From positions 3,844,001 through 3,908,000 of the forward strand of contig NZ_CP016282.1 of assembly GCF_001679725.1 (NCBI RefSeq): a stretch of DNA of 64,000 bases, given 5' to 3'. The translations under genes were made by a program, and so were the position numbers. The notes beneath the pieces were generated by a model. The model searched no databases. It was not told where the DNA came from and saw only the letters and a program-made list of their open reading frames with translations. This document shows positions 44,508-52,131 of this stretch, piece by piece; the stretch's first letter is position 1, and the number at the start of each line of letters is the position of its first letter. This stretch comes from Cryobacterium arcticum. GTDB taxonomy: Bacteria; Actinomycetota; Actinomycetes; Actinomycetales; Microbacteriaceae.

Positions 44508-45287
44508 GTGCCAGCCTTGCCCCCGCCCGACCCGATTGCGGACTCCGTGCGCCGGCGCGCCGTGCTCGCCAAGCTTCCGCGCATCTCCCGGCTCGACGGA
44601 ACGGCCATCCGGGTTCTGCTCGTCGACGACGAAGACACCCTCACTACTCTGGTGAGCCTCGCTCTCAGCTATGAGGGCTGGCTGGTCGATGTGGCGCACA
44701 CCGGTCAGGATGCGCTGCGCGCGTACCGCGCCAACCGGCCGGACGTGATCATCCTGGACATCATGCTGCCCGACACCGACGGGCTGAGCGTGCTGCGGCA
44801 CCTGCGCGACAACGGGTCGAGCACCCCCACCCTCTTCTTGACCGCGCGGGACTCCGTGGACGACCGCATCATCGGTCTCACGGCCGGCGGCGACGACTAC
44901 ATGACCAAGCCGTTCAACCTGGAGGAGCTCGTGGCCCGGCTGCGCGGGCTGCTGCGCCGCGCCGTGCAGGCCGCGCCCGACGACGGCTCCCGGCTCGTGG
45001 TCGGCGATCTCAGCCTCGACGAGACCAGCTACCAGGTGCGGCGCGGCGAGACCGACATCATGCTCACCACGACGGAGTTCGACCTGCTGCGCTACTTCAT
45101 GCGCAATCCGATGCGGGTTCTCAGCCGCGCGCAGATCCTCGACGAGGTCTGGAACTACGACTTCGCCGGCAGGGCGAGCATCGTGGACCTCTACGTGTCC
45201 TACCTGCGCAAGAAGATCGACGCCGACCGGGCGCCGATGCTGCAGACCGTGCGCGGCGTGGGGTACCTGCTGCGGGCTGCCGAGTGA
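44508..45287 (+). CDS. OmpR-family response regulator
   Basis: 259 residues from the GTG at 44508; the longer upstream frame runs through the HAIR promoter and is rejected. A ~30-residue N-terminal extension precedes the receiver domain, IRVLLVDDEDTLTTLV (~34), phospho-acceptor Asp in DVIILDIMLPDTDG (~80), switch Thr/Lys in LFLTARD and DDYMTKPFNLEE (~134). The winged helix C-terminal domain ends with the canonical RASIVDLYVSYLRKKID and TVRGVGYLLR. The GTG may be close to the transcript 5' end because GACAAT lies five bases upstream. It overlaps the kinase gene by four bases. Confidence 0.9.
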   Translation: MPALPPPDPIADSVRRRAVLAKLPRISRLDGTAIRVLLVDDEDTLTTLVSLALSYEGWLVDVAHTGQDALRAYRANRPDVIILDIMLPDTDGLSVLRHLRDNGSSTPTLFLTARDSVDDRIIGLTAGGDDYMTKPFNLEELVARLRGLLRRAVQAAPDDGSRLVVGDLSLDETSYQVRRGETDIMLTTTEFDLLRYFMRNPMRVLSRAQILDEVWNYDFAGRASIVDLYVSYLRKKIDADRAPMLQTVRGVGYLLRAAE

Positions 45288-46888
45288 CCACCCGCTGGAG
45301 CCTCCGGCGCCGCCTCGTGGTGGGCATCGCGGGCGTCGTGGCCAGCATGATGCTCGCCTCGGGCATCCTGAGCATCGTGGCGCTGGGCACGTCGACGATC
45401 ACGGTGGCGGATGCGCAACTGACGGCCTCGATCTCGGCGTTGAGCCGGTCGGTCGACAAGTTCGGCCACAGCGCCGGCGGTGCCACGGACGGCACCGACC
45501 ACAGCCGGGCCGGGCACAGCGGCGCCGGTTACAGCGGGGGCGGCTACACCGACAAGGGCGCCGGTCATCCGGACACCGCCGCCCGCGACACCGGCGAGGT
45601 GCGCACCAAGTCGCTCGTCGACTTCGTCGGGCACGGGCGCGGCAGCGTGATCGCCATCCTCTGGCGTGGCGAGGTGGTCGACTCCGCCCTGTTCTCCGAC
45701 ACCGGAGCCGTGGTGCTCACCACGGATGTGGCCGCAGACATCGCGCGGTCGGTCGAGGCCTCCGGCGGCACGGCGCCCAACCGCACCCTCGAGTTGGGCG
45801 AGCTGGGTCGCTACCGCCTGGCCACGGTGGTCAATGACGGCGACGTGCTCGTGGCCGCCGTGCCGCTGGCCGCGGCCGACCAGGCGCAGCTGCGTCAGGG
45901 AGTGGCCATCGCCATCCTGACCGTGCTCGCCCTGATCGGAACCATCGTCGGCACCATCGTGGTGGTGCGCCTGGCGCTCCGCCCGCTCGGCCGGGTGGTC
46001 GACACGGCCGTGGCCGTCACCTCGCTCAAGCTCGATGCGGGCGATCACGGCATCGCGCCCCGCGTGGCGCCCGCCGACACCGACCCCCGCACCGAGGCCG
46101 GCCAAGTGGGCGAGGCGCTCAACCAGTTGCTCGACCACGTCGACACGGCACTGAGCGTGCGGGCGGCGACCGACCGGCGCATGCGCCGGTTCGTCACGGA
46201 TGCCTCGCACGAACTGCGCACCCCGCTCGCGGCCATCCAGGGCTACGCCGAACTCACCCGGCAGGACAGCGCGGAGCTGCCCGAGGTGACCGAGTACTCG
46301 CTCGCGCGCATCGAGTCGGAGGCCCGGCGGATGAGCTCGCTCGTGGCCGACCTGCTGCTGCTCGCCCGCCTCGACGAGGGACAGGACCTGCACGTCGACG
46401 ACGTGGACCTTGCCGACCTGCTGCTCACCGCGGTCAACGATGCCCGGGCCTCCGCGCCGGGGCACACCTGGATCGCGGAGGTGCCGGACACGGCGGTCGT
46501 CGTGCGCGGTGACCGGGAACGGCTGCACCAGCTGCTGGTGAACCTGCTTTCCAACGCACAGGGCCACACCCCGGCCGGCAGCGTCGTGACCACCACGCTG
46601 CGCGTGGACGGCCCGGGCCTGCCGGTGCAGCTGAGTGTGCGGGACAACGGGCCGGGCATCGACGCCGACCTGCTCCCGGTGATCTTCGAGAGGTTCGCCC
46701 GCGGCGACGCCTCCCGGGCAACGGGATCCGGCGGCACCCGCAGCACCGGACTCGGCCTGGCGATCGCCCAGTCGATCGCCGAGGCGCACGGCGGCACCAT
46801 CCGGGCCTTCTCCTCCCCCGCCGGCAGCACCTTCACGGTCGCCATTCCGCTCCCGCCCGCCCCCTCCCGCCCCTCCAGCGAGCTGTGA
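45284..46888 (+). CDS. Sensor histidine kinase
   Basis: 534 residues from a GTG overlapping the regulator stop (GTGA). TM1 is ~12-38 and TM2 ~205-230, enclosing an extracellular sensor of about 165 residues. That sensor contains a Gly/His/Ser-rich stretch (~65-105, for example GTDHSRAGHSGAGYSGGGY). A HAMP linker follows, then HisKA with DASHELRTPLAAIQGYAEL (~305), N-box LLSNAQGHTP, G1 DNGPGIDADL, F-box FERFARGD and G2 TGLGLAIAQS. It phosphorylates the adjacent OmpR-type regulator. The TcrY/PrrB-like layout gives no clear signal. Confidence 0.92.
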   Translation: MTTRWSLRRRLVVGIAGVVASMMLASGILSIVALGTSTITVADAQLTASISALSRSVDKFGHSAGGATDGTDHSRAGHSGAGYSGGGYTDKGAGHPDTAARDTGEVRTKSLVDFVGHGRGSVIAILWRGEVVDSALFSDTGAVVLTTDVAADIARSVEASGGTAPNRTLELGELGRYRLATVVNDGDVLVAAVPLAAADQAQLRQGVAIAILTVLALIGTIVGTIVVVRLALRPLGRVVDTAVAVTSLKLDAGDHGIAPRVAPADTDPRTEAGQVGEALNQLLDHVDTALSVRAATDRRMRRFVTDASHELRTPLAAIQGYAELTRQDSAELPEVTEYSLARIESEARRMSSLVADLLLLARLDEGQDLHVDDVDLADLLLTAVNDARASAPGHTWIAEVPDTAVVVRGDRERLHQLLVNLLSNAQGHTPAGSVVTTTLRVDGPGLPVQLSVRDNGPGIDADLLPVIFERFARGDASRATGSGGTRSTGLGLAIAQSIAEAHGGTIRAFSSPAGSTFTVAIPLPPAPSRPSSEL

Positions 46889-47467
46889 ACCAAGCCCCGG
46901 AAATCCCTGTGCTTAAGTCACAGCTCGCGTAACGTTTGGGCATGCCTCGCCTCGTTGTCGTGCTCCCGCTGGCGCCGCTGACGGTCGGCGCGAGCTTCGC
47001 CGTGGCCGAGTGGCCGCTGCACGTCACGGTGCTGGCGCCCTTCCAGACGGATGCCGCCCCCGCCGCCATCGGCGACGCCCTCCATGCGGCCGTGGCCGGC
47101 CAGCCGCCCCTCACCCTCGTCGCCGGCGCCGACGAGCTGTTCGGGCGGCGGCACGACATCCCCGTCACGCTGCTCCTGGCACATGCCGGGCTCGACCGGC
47201 TGCGCGACGCCGTGGTCGACGCCATCCGCCCGTTCGCCACGGCCCCCGACGAACCGGCCTTCGCCGGCCCGGACTTCCGCGCCCACGTGACGCACAAACC
47301 TCCCGCCAGACTGCATCCCGGCGACACGCTCACGCTGAGCCAGATCGCCCTGGTCGACATGCTCCCCCGCGCGCACGCCGCCGGCCGCACGGTCCTGGCC
47401 GCCCACCCCTTCCTCGCCCCAAAACCCCTCGCGAACTGTGACTTAAGCCCTAGAAAACCGGGTTCAC
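46885..47467. repeat. Compound inverted repeat framing the 2H phosphoesterase gene
   Basis: The inner left arm, GCTTAAGTCACAGCTCGCG at 46911-46929, is matched inversely by 47430-47448 at 18 of 19 positions. An outer seven-base arm, GTGAACC at 46885-46891, is matched inversely by GGTTCAC at 47461-47467, though the spacing between inner and outer arms differs (19 versus 12 bases). No target duplication is evident. It could mark a small mobile cassette or paired operators. Confidence 0.6.
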
Positions 47468-47478
47468 TGGGGGCATAA
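46942..47478 (+). CDS. 2H phosphoesterase (LigT/2'-5' RNA ligase-like) family protein
   Basis: 178 residues from the ATG at 46942; a TTG six bases earlier is possible. Two HxT motifs mark the active site: WPLHVTVLAPF (~28) and FRAHVTHKPP (~114). Strands and helices around them fit the bilobal 2H fold. Members hydrolyse or ligate 2',5' or cyclic phosphate bonds in RNA or nucleotides. The last ~18 residues (after FLAPKP) run into an inverted repeat and look unrelated to the family, so the native end may have been altered. Confidence 0.72.
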   Translation: MPRLVVVLPLAPLTVGASFAVAEWPLHVTVLAPFQTDAAPAAIGDALHAAVAGQPPLTLVAGADELFGRRHDIPVTLLLAHAGLDRLRDAVVDAIRPFATAPDEPAFAGPDFRAHVTHKPPARLHPGDTLTLSQIALVDMLPRAHAAGRTVLAAHPFLAPKPLANCDLSPRKPGSLGA

Positions 47479-47508
47479 AACGCTGTCCGCGGCGGCTAAA
47501 ATGGTCGG

Positions 47509-47799
47509 ATGACTACCCATGCCGCTCCGGAGCACGTGCCGCACTAGTTCTTTCCGGCCGGGGCGCTCGGCGGTCTGGGGATGCTCGACGCCCTGGCCGG
47601 GCCGTTCCCCACCATGCGTTTCATGCCCAGCGGCGGGGTTACGGCCGGGAATGCCACCGACTACCTCGCGCATCCGTCGGTCTTCGCCGTCGGCGGCAGT
47701 TGGATGGTGCCGCGCGGGCTGATCGGTGCCGGCCGGTTCGCCGAGATCACGGCCCTCTGCCGCCGCACGGTCGACGCCTTGGCGGTGCACGGTGGTTGA
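47509..47799 (+). pseudogene. eda: KDPG aldolase (eda) remnant, N-terminal half missing and amber codon at the catalytic lysine position
   Basis: ATG at 47509 is followed by 11 codons (TTHAAPEHVPH) and a TAG at 47545. The same frame then encodes FFPAGALGGLGMLDALAGPF, MRFMPSGGVTAGNATDYLAH and VFAVGGSWMVPRGL, the C-terminal half of 2-keto-3-deoxy-6-phosphogluconate aldolase. In active enzymes the residue before FFPA is the Schiff-base lysine, so TAG sits where AAG is expected. Residues 1 to about 120 of the enzyme are absent. The frame stays open to 47799 and overlaps kdgK by eight bases, so it was the first gene of an eda-kdgK operon. Confidence 0.8.
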
Positions 47800-48757
47800 G
47801 CGCACCGGCCGGATTGTCACGCTCGGCGGGACCATGGCGCTGCTGCGCGCCGAGACACCGGCTCCGCTGGCCCACGTGCACGAGCTCGCGCTGGGCATCG
47901 GCGGCGCCGAGAGCAACCTGGCGATCGCGCTGGCCCGGCTCGGCACCCCGGTCAGCTGGGTGGGCCGGGTGGGTGCCGACAGCCTGGGCGAGCGCGTGTT
48001 ACGCGAGCTCCGCGCCGAAGGGTTGGATGTGCACGGCACGGTCGACCCCGAGGCACTCACCGGGCTGATGATCAAGGAGCGCCGCACGAGCGACACGGTC
48101 AAGGTCTGGTACTACCGCTCCGGTAGCGCCGGAAGCCGCCTGACCCCGGCGGATGTGGCGCCCGGCCTCATCGAGGAGGCCACCCTGCTGCACGTCACCG
48201 GCATCAGCCTCGCCCTCTCCGACAGCGCCAGGGACACGGTGCTTTCCGCCGTGGCCCGCGCCCAGGCCGCCGGGGTGCCGGTGTCGTTCGACGTCAACCA
48301 TCGGGCCTCGCTCTGGTGCGACCGGGATGCCGCCGCCGCCGCCTACCGGGAGGTTGCGGCGAGCGCGACGATGGTCTTCGCCGGCGAGGACGAGGCCAGG
48401 CTGCTCACCGGCGCCGACGAGACTGCCTCCGTGGCCGACCTCGCCCGGTCGATCGCCGCACTCGGCCCCGACCAGGTGCTGATCAAGCTCGGCGCCGACG
48501 GCTGCCTCGCCCTGGTCGACGGCACCGAGCACCGGCAGGCGGCGGTGCCCGTGCGGGTGGTGGACACCGTGGGAGCCGGCGATGCCTTCGTGGCCGGGTA
48601 CCTGGCCGAACTGGTGGCCGGGCGGCCGGTGGCCGAGCGGTTGCGCACCGCCGTGACCACGGGCGCGTTCGCCTGCCTCACCCCCGGCGACTGGGAGGGC
48701 ATGCCGCGCCGGCACGAGCTCGCCCTGCTGCACCAGGCCGAGCCGGTGAGCCGCTGA
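47792..48757 (+). CDS. kdgK: 2-dehydro-3-deoxygluconate kinase (PfkB family)
   Basis: 321 residues from the GTG at 47792, overlapping the decayed aldolase frame. PfkB features are GIGGAESNLAIALARLGTPVSW (in pieces, ~28-50), the substrate strand VWYYRSGSAGSRL (~105), FDVNHRASLW (~165) and DTVGAGDAFVAGYLAELVAG (~262) with the catalytic Asp. The YYRxGSA block and linkage to eda favour KDG kinase, which phosphorylates 2-keto-3-deoxygluconate in hexuronate or gluconate breakdown. With a broken eda next to it, the product must be used by another aldolase. Confidence 0.82.
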   Translation: MVERTGRIVTLGGTMALLRAETPAPLAHVHELALGIGGAESNLAIALARLGTPVSWVGRVGADSLGERVLRELRAEGLDVHGTVDPEALTGLMIKERRTSDTVKVWYYRSGSAGSRLTPADVAPGLIEEATLLHVTGISLALSDSARDTVLSAVARAQAAGVPVSFDVNHRASLWCDRDAAAAAYREVAASATMVFAGEDEARLLTGADETASVADLARSIAALGPDQVLIKLGADGCLALVDGTEHRQAAVPVRVVDTVGAGDAFVAGYLAELVAGRPVAERLRTAVTTGAFACLTPGDWEGMPRRHELALLHQAEPVSR

Positions 48758-48803
48758 CCGGCCGCAATCCGAACGTCGCCCACGTTGACTTCAACCGGTC
48801 AGC
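48753..48803. terminator. Hairpin between convergent kdgK and transporter genes
   Basis: GCTGACCGG at 48753-48761, overlapping the kdgK stop, pairs perfectly with CCGGTCAGC at 48795-48803. The loop contains a nested AACGT/ACGTT pair. Its position between convergent genes suggests termination. Confidence 0.5.
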
Positions 48804-48859
48804 AGGGATGTTCGCCTCAATCCGGCGGTCGAGGTGCCGGCAATCGCCACGGCACGCTC

Positions 48860-50128
48860 CTAGCGGCGGATGGCTTCGCGCGTTGAGTTGCGAGCGGTAA
48901 TGATGCCAATCAACGCGATGACCGCGGCGGCGAGCATCGTGATCGCCAGTGGGAGTGCTGTGTCCTCACCGGCTATGGTCACCATCGGTGACACGAGGGC
49001 GGCCAGAGCGAACTGGGCCGCGCCAAGTACCGCCGATGCGGTTCCCGCCGCCTTGGGAACCGCGCCCAGTGCGAGCGCCGTGGCATTGCCGAGAACCAGG
49101 CCAACGCTCGCCACGGCGATAAAGATCGGGACGATGAAGGTAGCTGCCGGTGCACCCGTGACGACGAGCACGAACAGGGCCGCGGTTGAGACCAACATCA
49201 CCGCGATCCCGATCTGCAGCACCCGGGCCGGACCGACGGCGTGAGCGAGTCGAGCGGAGAACGCGCTAGCACCCACCAGCCCCAGGGCGTTCACACCGAA
49301 GGTGATTCCGTATGTGACGGGACCCATTCCGATCATCACCTGGTACACGAACGGCGATGCCGAGATGTAGGCCATCATGACCGCGAAGGCGAAGATGAAC
49401 GTGACAGTGTTCGCGATGAATACTCGCGACCAGAGCGCCCGCATAGGTGACGCCTCTCCGGGCACCCGGATTCGCGCGTGAGCGCGGCGTTCCGCTGGGT
49501 GCGATTCCCTCACAACCAGGAGCACGGCGGCAAGCATCAGAACCGACAATGCGGTTACCACCCACAGCACTCCGCGCCAGCCGACCGGCCCGACCAGCAG
49601 ACTTCCAACGAACGGCGCGAGCACGGGTGCGACTCCACTGACGACCATCATCAGGCTGAACGCGCGCGCCGCCGGCTTGCCGACGGCGAGGTCTGACACT
49701 ATCGCCCGGCCCACCACCATTCCGGCGGCGCCGGTCAACCCCTGCACGAAGCGGGCCACGATGAGGATGCCCACTGTCGGTGCAAGCGCAGCGGCCGCGC
49801 TGGCGAGGATCAGAAGGATGCTCCCGATCACGAGTGGGCGAACGCGCCCAAACCGATCGGAGAGCGGCCCGAACACAAGTTGGCCGGCAGCGATTCCGAT
49901 GAAGAAGGCAGTGAGTGTGAGTTGAATCGATGTGGCAGACGTGTTCAGATCGGCCGTCATGGTCGGGAAGGCCGGCAGATACATGTCGATGGCGAACGGT
50001 GCCAACGCGGAGAGAAGAGCGAGGACGACAAGAAGGGCCGCGGACACTCCGCCAGCATTGGAGACCTCTGACTTGGTACTGAGAGGACTTGAGGTAGGCG
50101 CGGTGGCCCGTGGCTGTGGTGAGGACAT
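48860..50128 (-). CDS. Bcr/CflA-type multidrug MFS exporter
   Basis: 422 residues with twelve membrane helices after a ~30-residue cytoplasmic tail. Family motifs are APFAIDMYLPAFPTM in helix 1 (~43), the motif A loop GPLSDRFGRVRPLVIG (~88), and RFVQGLTGAAGMVVGRAIVSDL in helix 4-5 (~130). The proton-coupled Bcr/CflA group exports bicyclomycin, sulfonamides or chloramphenicol. It is divergent from a MarR regulator 62 bases away, a classic drug-efflux control pair. Confidence 0.9.
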   Translation of the reverse strand: MSSPQPRATAPTSSPLSTKSEVSNAGGVSAALLVVLALLSALAPFAIDMYLPAFPTMTADLNTSATSIQLTLTAFFIGIAAGQLVFGPLSDRFGRVRPLVIGSILLILASAAAALAPTVGILIVARFVQGLTGAAGMVVGRAIVSDLAVGKPAARAFSLMMVVSGVAPVLAPFVGSLLVGPVGWRGVLWVVTALSVLMLAAVLLVVRESHPAERRAHARIRVPGEASPMRALWSRVFIANTVTFIFAFAVMMAYISASPFVYQVMIGMGPVTYGITFGVNALGLVGASAFSARLAHAVGPARVLQIGIAVMLVSTAALFVLVVTGAPAATFIVPIFIAVASVGLVLGNATALALGAVPKAAGTASAVLGAAQFALAALVSPMVTIAGEDTALPLAITMLAAAVIALIGIITARNSTREAIRR

Positions 50129-50142
50129 GACGCTCTTTCAAG

Positions 50143-50162
50143 TAGTTGTGAATAAGTAACTA
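50143..50162. promoter_or_regulatory. Candidate MarR operator in MFS/marR intergenic region
   Basis: TAGTTGTGAATAAGTAACTA has five-base inverted arms, TAGTT/AACTA. An overlapping pair, GTTGTG (50146-50151) and CACAAC (50169-50174), is also inverted. Either could bind the MarR dimer and control both divergent genes. The local AT-richness fits a promoter region. Confidence 0.45.
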
Positions 50163-50190
50163 TATCTCCACAACAAGATAGACTGAAATT

Positions 50191-50667
50191 ATGTTCCCGA
50201 ATGCACCCGCCTCCCCCATCCCGACTGACGTGGATCGCTATGCAGACCTGGCTGAAGTCATTCTGCGGGCGGCGCGCGAATTGAGCTTCCGCGAACATCG
50301 CGACTCTGGAACGATTTCCCTGACGCCGGCCAACGCCAACGTGATGCGGTACATCGATCGCAACCCCGGTGCGACACCGAGTGATGTCGCTGACGCGACC
50401 GGTGTCTTGCGCAGCAACCTCAGCGCCTCGTTGCGAGAGCTGGAAAGACTCGGCTTCGTCGAGCGGAGAAGCGACCCAGCCGACGGACGCGGCGTGCAAC
50501 TGTTTCCCACCGAACGCGCCGCGCGCAACCTCGCCGTCATTCGAGCCGGATGGGGGGAACACGCGCGCGACGCACTCGGAGACCTCGCCGGCGTTGAGGA
50601 CACGACGGCGCTCATCGAGCGACTGACCGCCGGCCTCGTTCAAGCCCGCAGAGCCCACCGGTCGTAG
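50191..50667 (+). CDS. MarR-family transcriptional regulator
   Basis: 158 residues. A winged helix-turn-helix fills ~40-110: LTPANANVMRYIDRNPGATPSDVADATGVLRSNLSASLRELERLGFVER (in pieces) and the wing RRSDPADGRGVQLFPTERA. Flanking helices (~1-35 and ~115-155) make the dimer interface. It probably represses the divergent Bcr/CflA exporter and releases on binding a phenolic or drug-like ligand, as is usual for the family. Confidence 0.9.
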   Translation: MFPNAPASPIPTDVDRYADLAEVILRAARELSFREHRDSGTISLTPANANVMRYIDRNPGATPSDVADATGVLRSNLSASLRELERLGFVERRSDPADGRGVQLFPTERAARNLAVIRAGWGEHARDALGDLAGVEDTTALIERLTAGLVQARRAHRS

Positions 50668-50778
50668 ACCACCTGACGCGGATCCGGACTTCGTCAAGGA
50701 TTGCTGCCCAGAGATCATCGCTCTCGCTGCGATTTGCCTCCCTAGCTTCTTTTTGGGTGATGCGTATCATCGTGGATC

Positions 50779-50868
50779 ATGACCTCGATTCGACGTTTTC
50801 GGCCTGAGGATCTCGTGTCCAGCCCCGCGTTTAGCCATGCCGCCGCCATCAGCGACGCCTTGCGATGA
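50779..50868 (+). pseudogene. Short remnant resembling the N-terminus of a RidA-family protein
   Basis: ATG at 50779 opens a 29-codon frame, MTSIRRFRPEDLVSSPAFSH followed by AAAISDALR and a TGA. The pattern of a basic-aromatic start, PEDL, then SPAFSHAAAI looks like the first strands of actinobacterial RidA (imine/enamine deaminase) proteins, whose next segment would be a GGQ-containing strand. Nothing resembling that follows. It may be a truncated gene; chance similarity cannot be excluded. The rest of 50668-50890 has no feature. Confidence 0.3.
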
Positions 50869-50890
50869 GTAGTTCCCGTGTGAGCACGCC

Positions 50891-51427
50891 GTGACTTCGT
50901 TCGTGGCACTCCTACGTGGCATCAACGTGGGCGGTAACAACCTGATCGCAATGAGTGACGTTGTGACGGAATTTCGAGCGGCCGGTTACACGAACGTCAG
51001 CACACATGGCCAAAGCGGTAACGTCCTGTTCGAAACAGACAGTGGGGGCATCGAACTCGAAAACACCATCGAGGACATGCTCCACGAGCGTTTCAACGTC
51101 CCGATCCTCGTCTTGACTCGTTCGCACCAAGAACTAGCCGCGACCGTAGCGCAAGCACCCGCCGATCATGGCTCGGATCAATTGCGCAGCGACGTGTTCT
51201 TCCTCAAACTCCCGCTCACGGCCGAAGCTGCTTTCGCTGAGCTACCCGAGCTGCGCGAGGGAGTGGATTCGATCGCGCCCGGACCGGGAGCGCTCTACTT
51301 CTCACGCGTCGCCGCCCGGGCAACCACAACCCGCATCCAACGGCTCTATGCAATGCCCATGTTCCAGCAGATGACCGTGCGGACCTGGCGGGTCACGACC
51401 CGGCTCCTGAAACTACTGGACACCTGA
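50891..51427 (+). CDS. DUF1697 family protein
   Basis: 178 residues from a GTG at 50891. The opening MTSFVALLRGINVGGNNLIAM and the block STHGQSGNVLFET (~42; usually TYIxSGNVVF) are the defining DUF1697 signatures. VFFLKLPLTAEAAF (~105) and TRIQRLYAMPMFQQMTVRTWRV (~150) complete the domain. Members are small cytosolic proteins without an assigned reaction. It stands alone between a decayed frame and an unrecognised small gene. Confidence 0.88.
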   Translation: MTSFVALLRGINVGGNNLIAMSDVVTEFRAAGYTNVSTHGQSGNVLFETDSGGIELENTIEDMLHERFNVPILVLTRSHQELAATVAQAPADHGSDQLRSDVFFLKLPLTAEAAFAELPELREGVDSIAPGPGALYFSRVAARATTTRIQRLYAMPMFQQMTVRTWRVTTRLLKLLDT

Positions 51428-51655
51428 GTTACGGGGTCTCTGACGCGGCCTGTTTAGACCCAGTCGCCCAAGGCAACACGATCACGATCTGTGCTTCTTG
51501 CTCACAGTTCACGAGTCGCTGCGTCCTCCGAAGACGGACTCGGAGGGCGGGACACGTGAGGTGGTCGCATCAGCGAGTGCCGAACGGGCCCAGATGTTGT
51601 TGACTGGGGCAATGACATCCGCGCCACCGATCCTGTCGATGAGAGAAGACACCGA

Positions 51656-52030
51656 ATGGCGAGCGGAGTCGCTGCCCGCCTGTACGAAACCAACAGCGGC
51701 CTGTCGCCGACCATCCTCGGCGAATTCGACCCTGAACAACCGAGGGAGTCGATTCCGATGGGTTACACGAATCTGCACCTTCTCGAAAAGCGCGCGGTTA
51801 TCAGCGAAGGTCAACTCGTACGGCTGTGGCCAAGCCGCTATGAACCGAGCGCCGGGACAGATCTGTCCGCCTACTACGCCGTCACGGAGGGCAACACATC
51901 CGGCAATCTGAGGGTTGGGGTCGACAATTCGATCGGTCACGCGGTGCACCAAGCCCAAATCCTGTCGGACCGCATGAACGGCGCTCCCGTGATCGTCGTA
52001 CGGCTGCTGAGCTCGACTTTCTGGCATTGA
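51656..52030 (+). CDS. Unrecognised small protein
   Basis: 124 residues, no family recognised. No signal peptide or membrane segment is seen. The composition is balanced, with strand-like segments (TNLHLLEKRAVISEGQLVRLW, NLRVGVDNSIG, PVIVVRLLSSTFWH). Codons are mostly GC-ending but less strictly than in neighbours. Overlapping frames on the minus strand are longer but look less protein-like, so this frame is preferred. 51428-51655 upstream contains no gene I can support. Confidence 0.4.
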   Translation: MASGVAARLYETNSGLSPTILGEFDPEQPRESIPMGYTNLHLLEKRAVISEGQLVRLWPSRYEPSAGTDLSAYYAVTEGNTSGNLRVGVDNSIGHAVHQAQILSDRMNGAPVIVVRLLSSTFWH

Positions 52031-52131
52031 CCTGCGCCCGGCACCACCCCGTTGGGCAGGATCGTGACAATCCCCGGCCCCGCAACCGGACCGTCTCCGA
52101 CTGGCGCGCAGGGGCTTGCCCGCGGCAGCGC

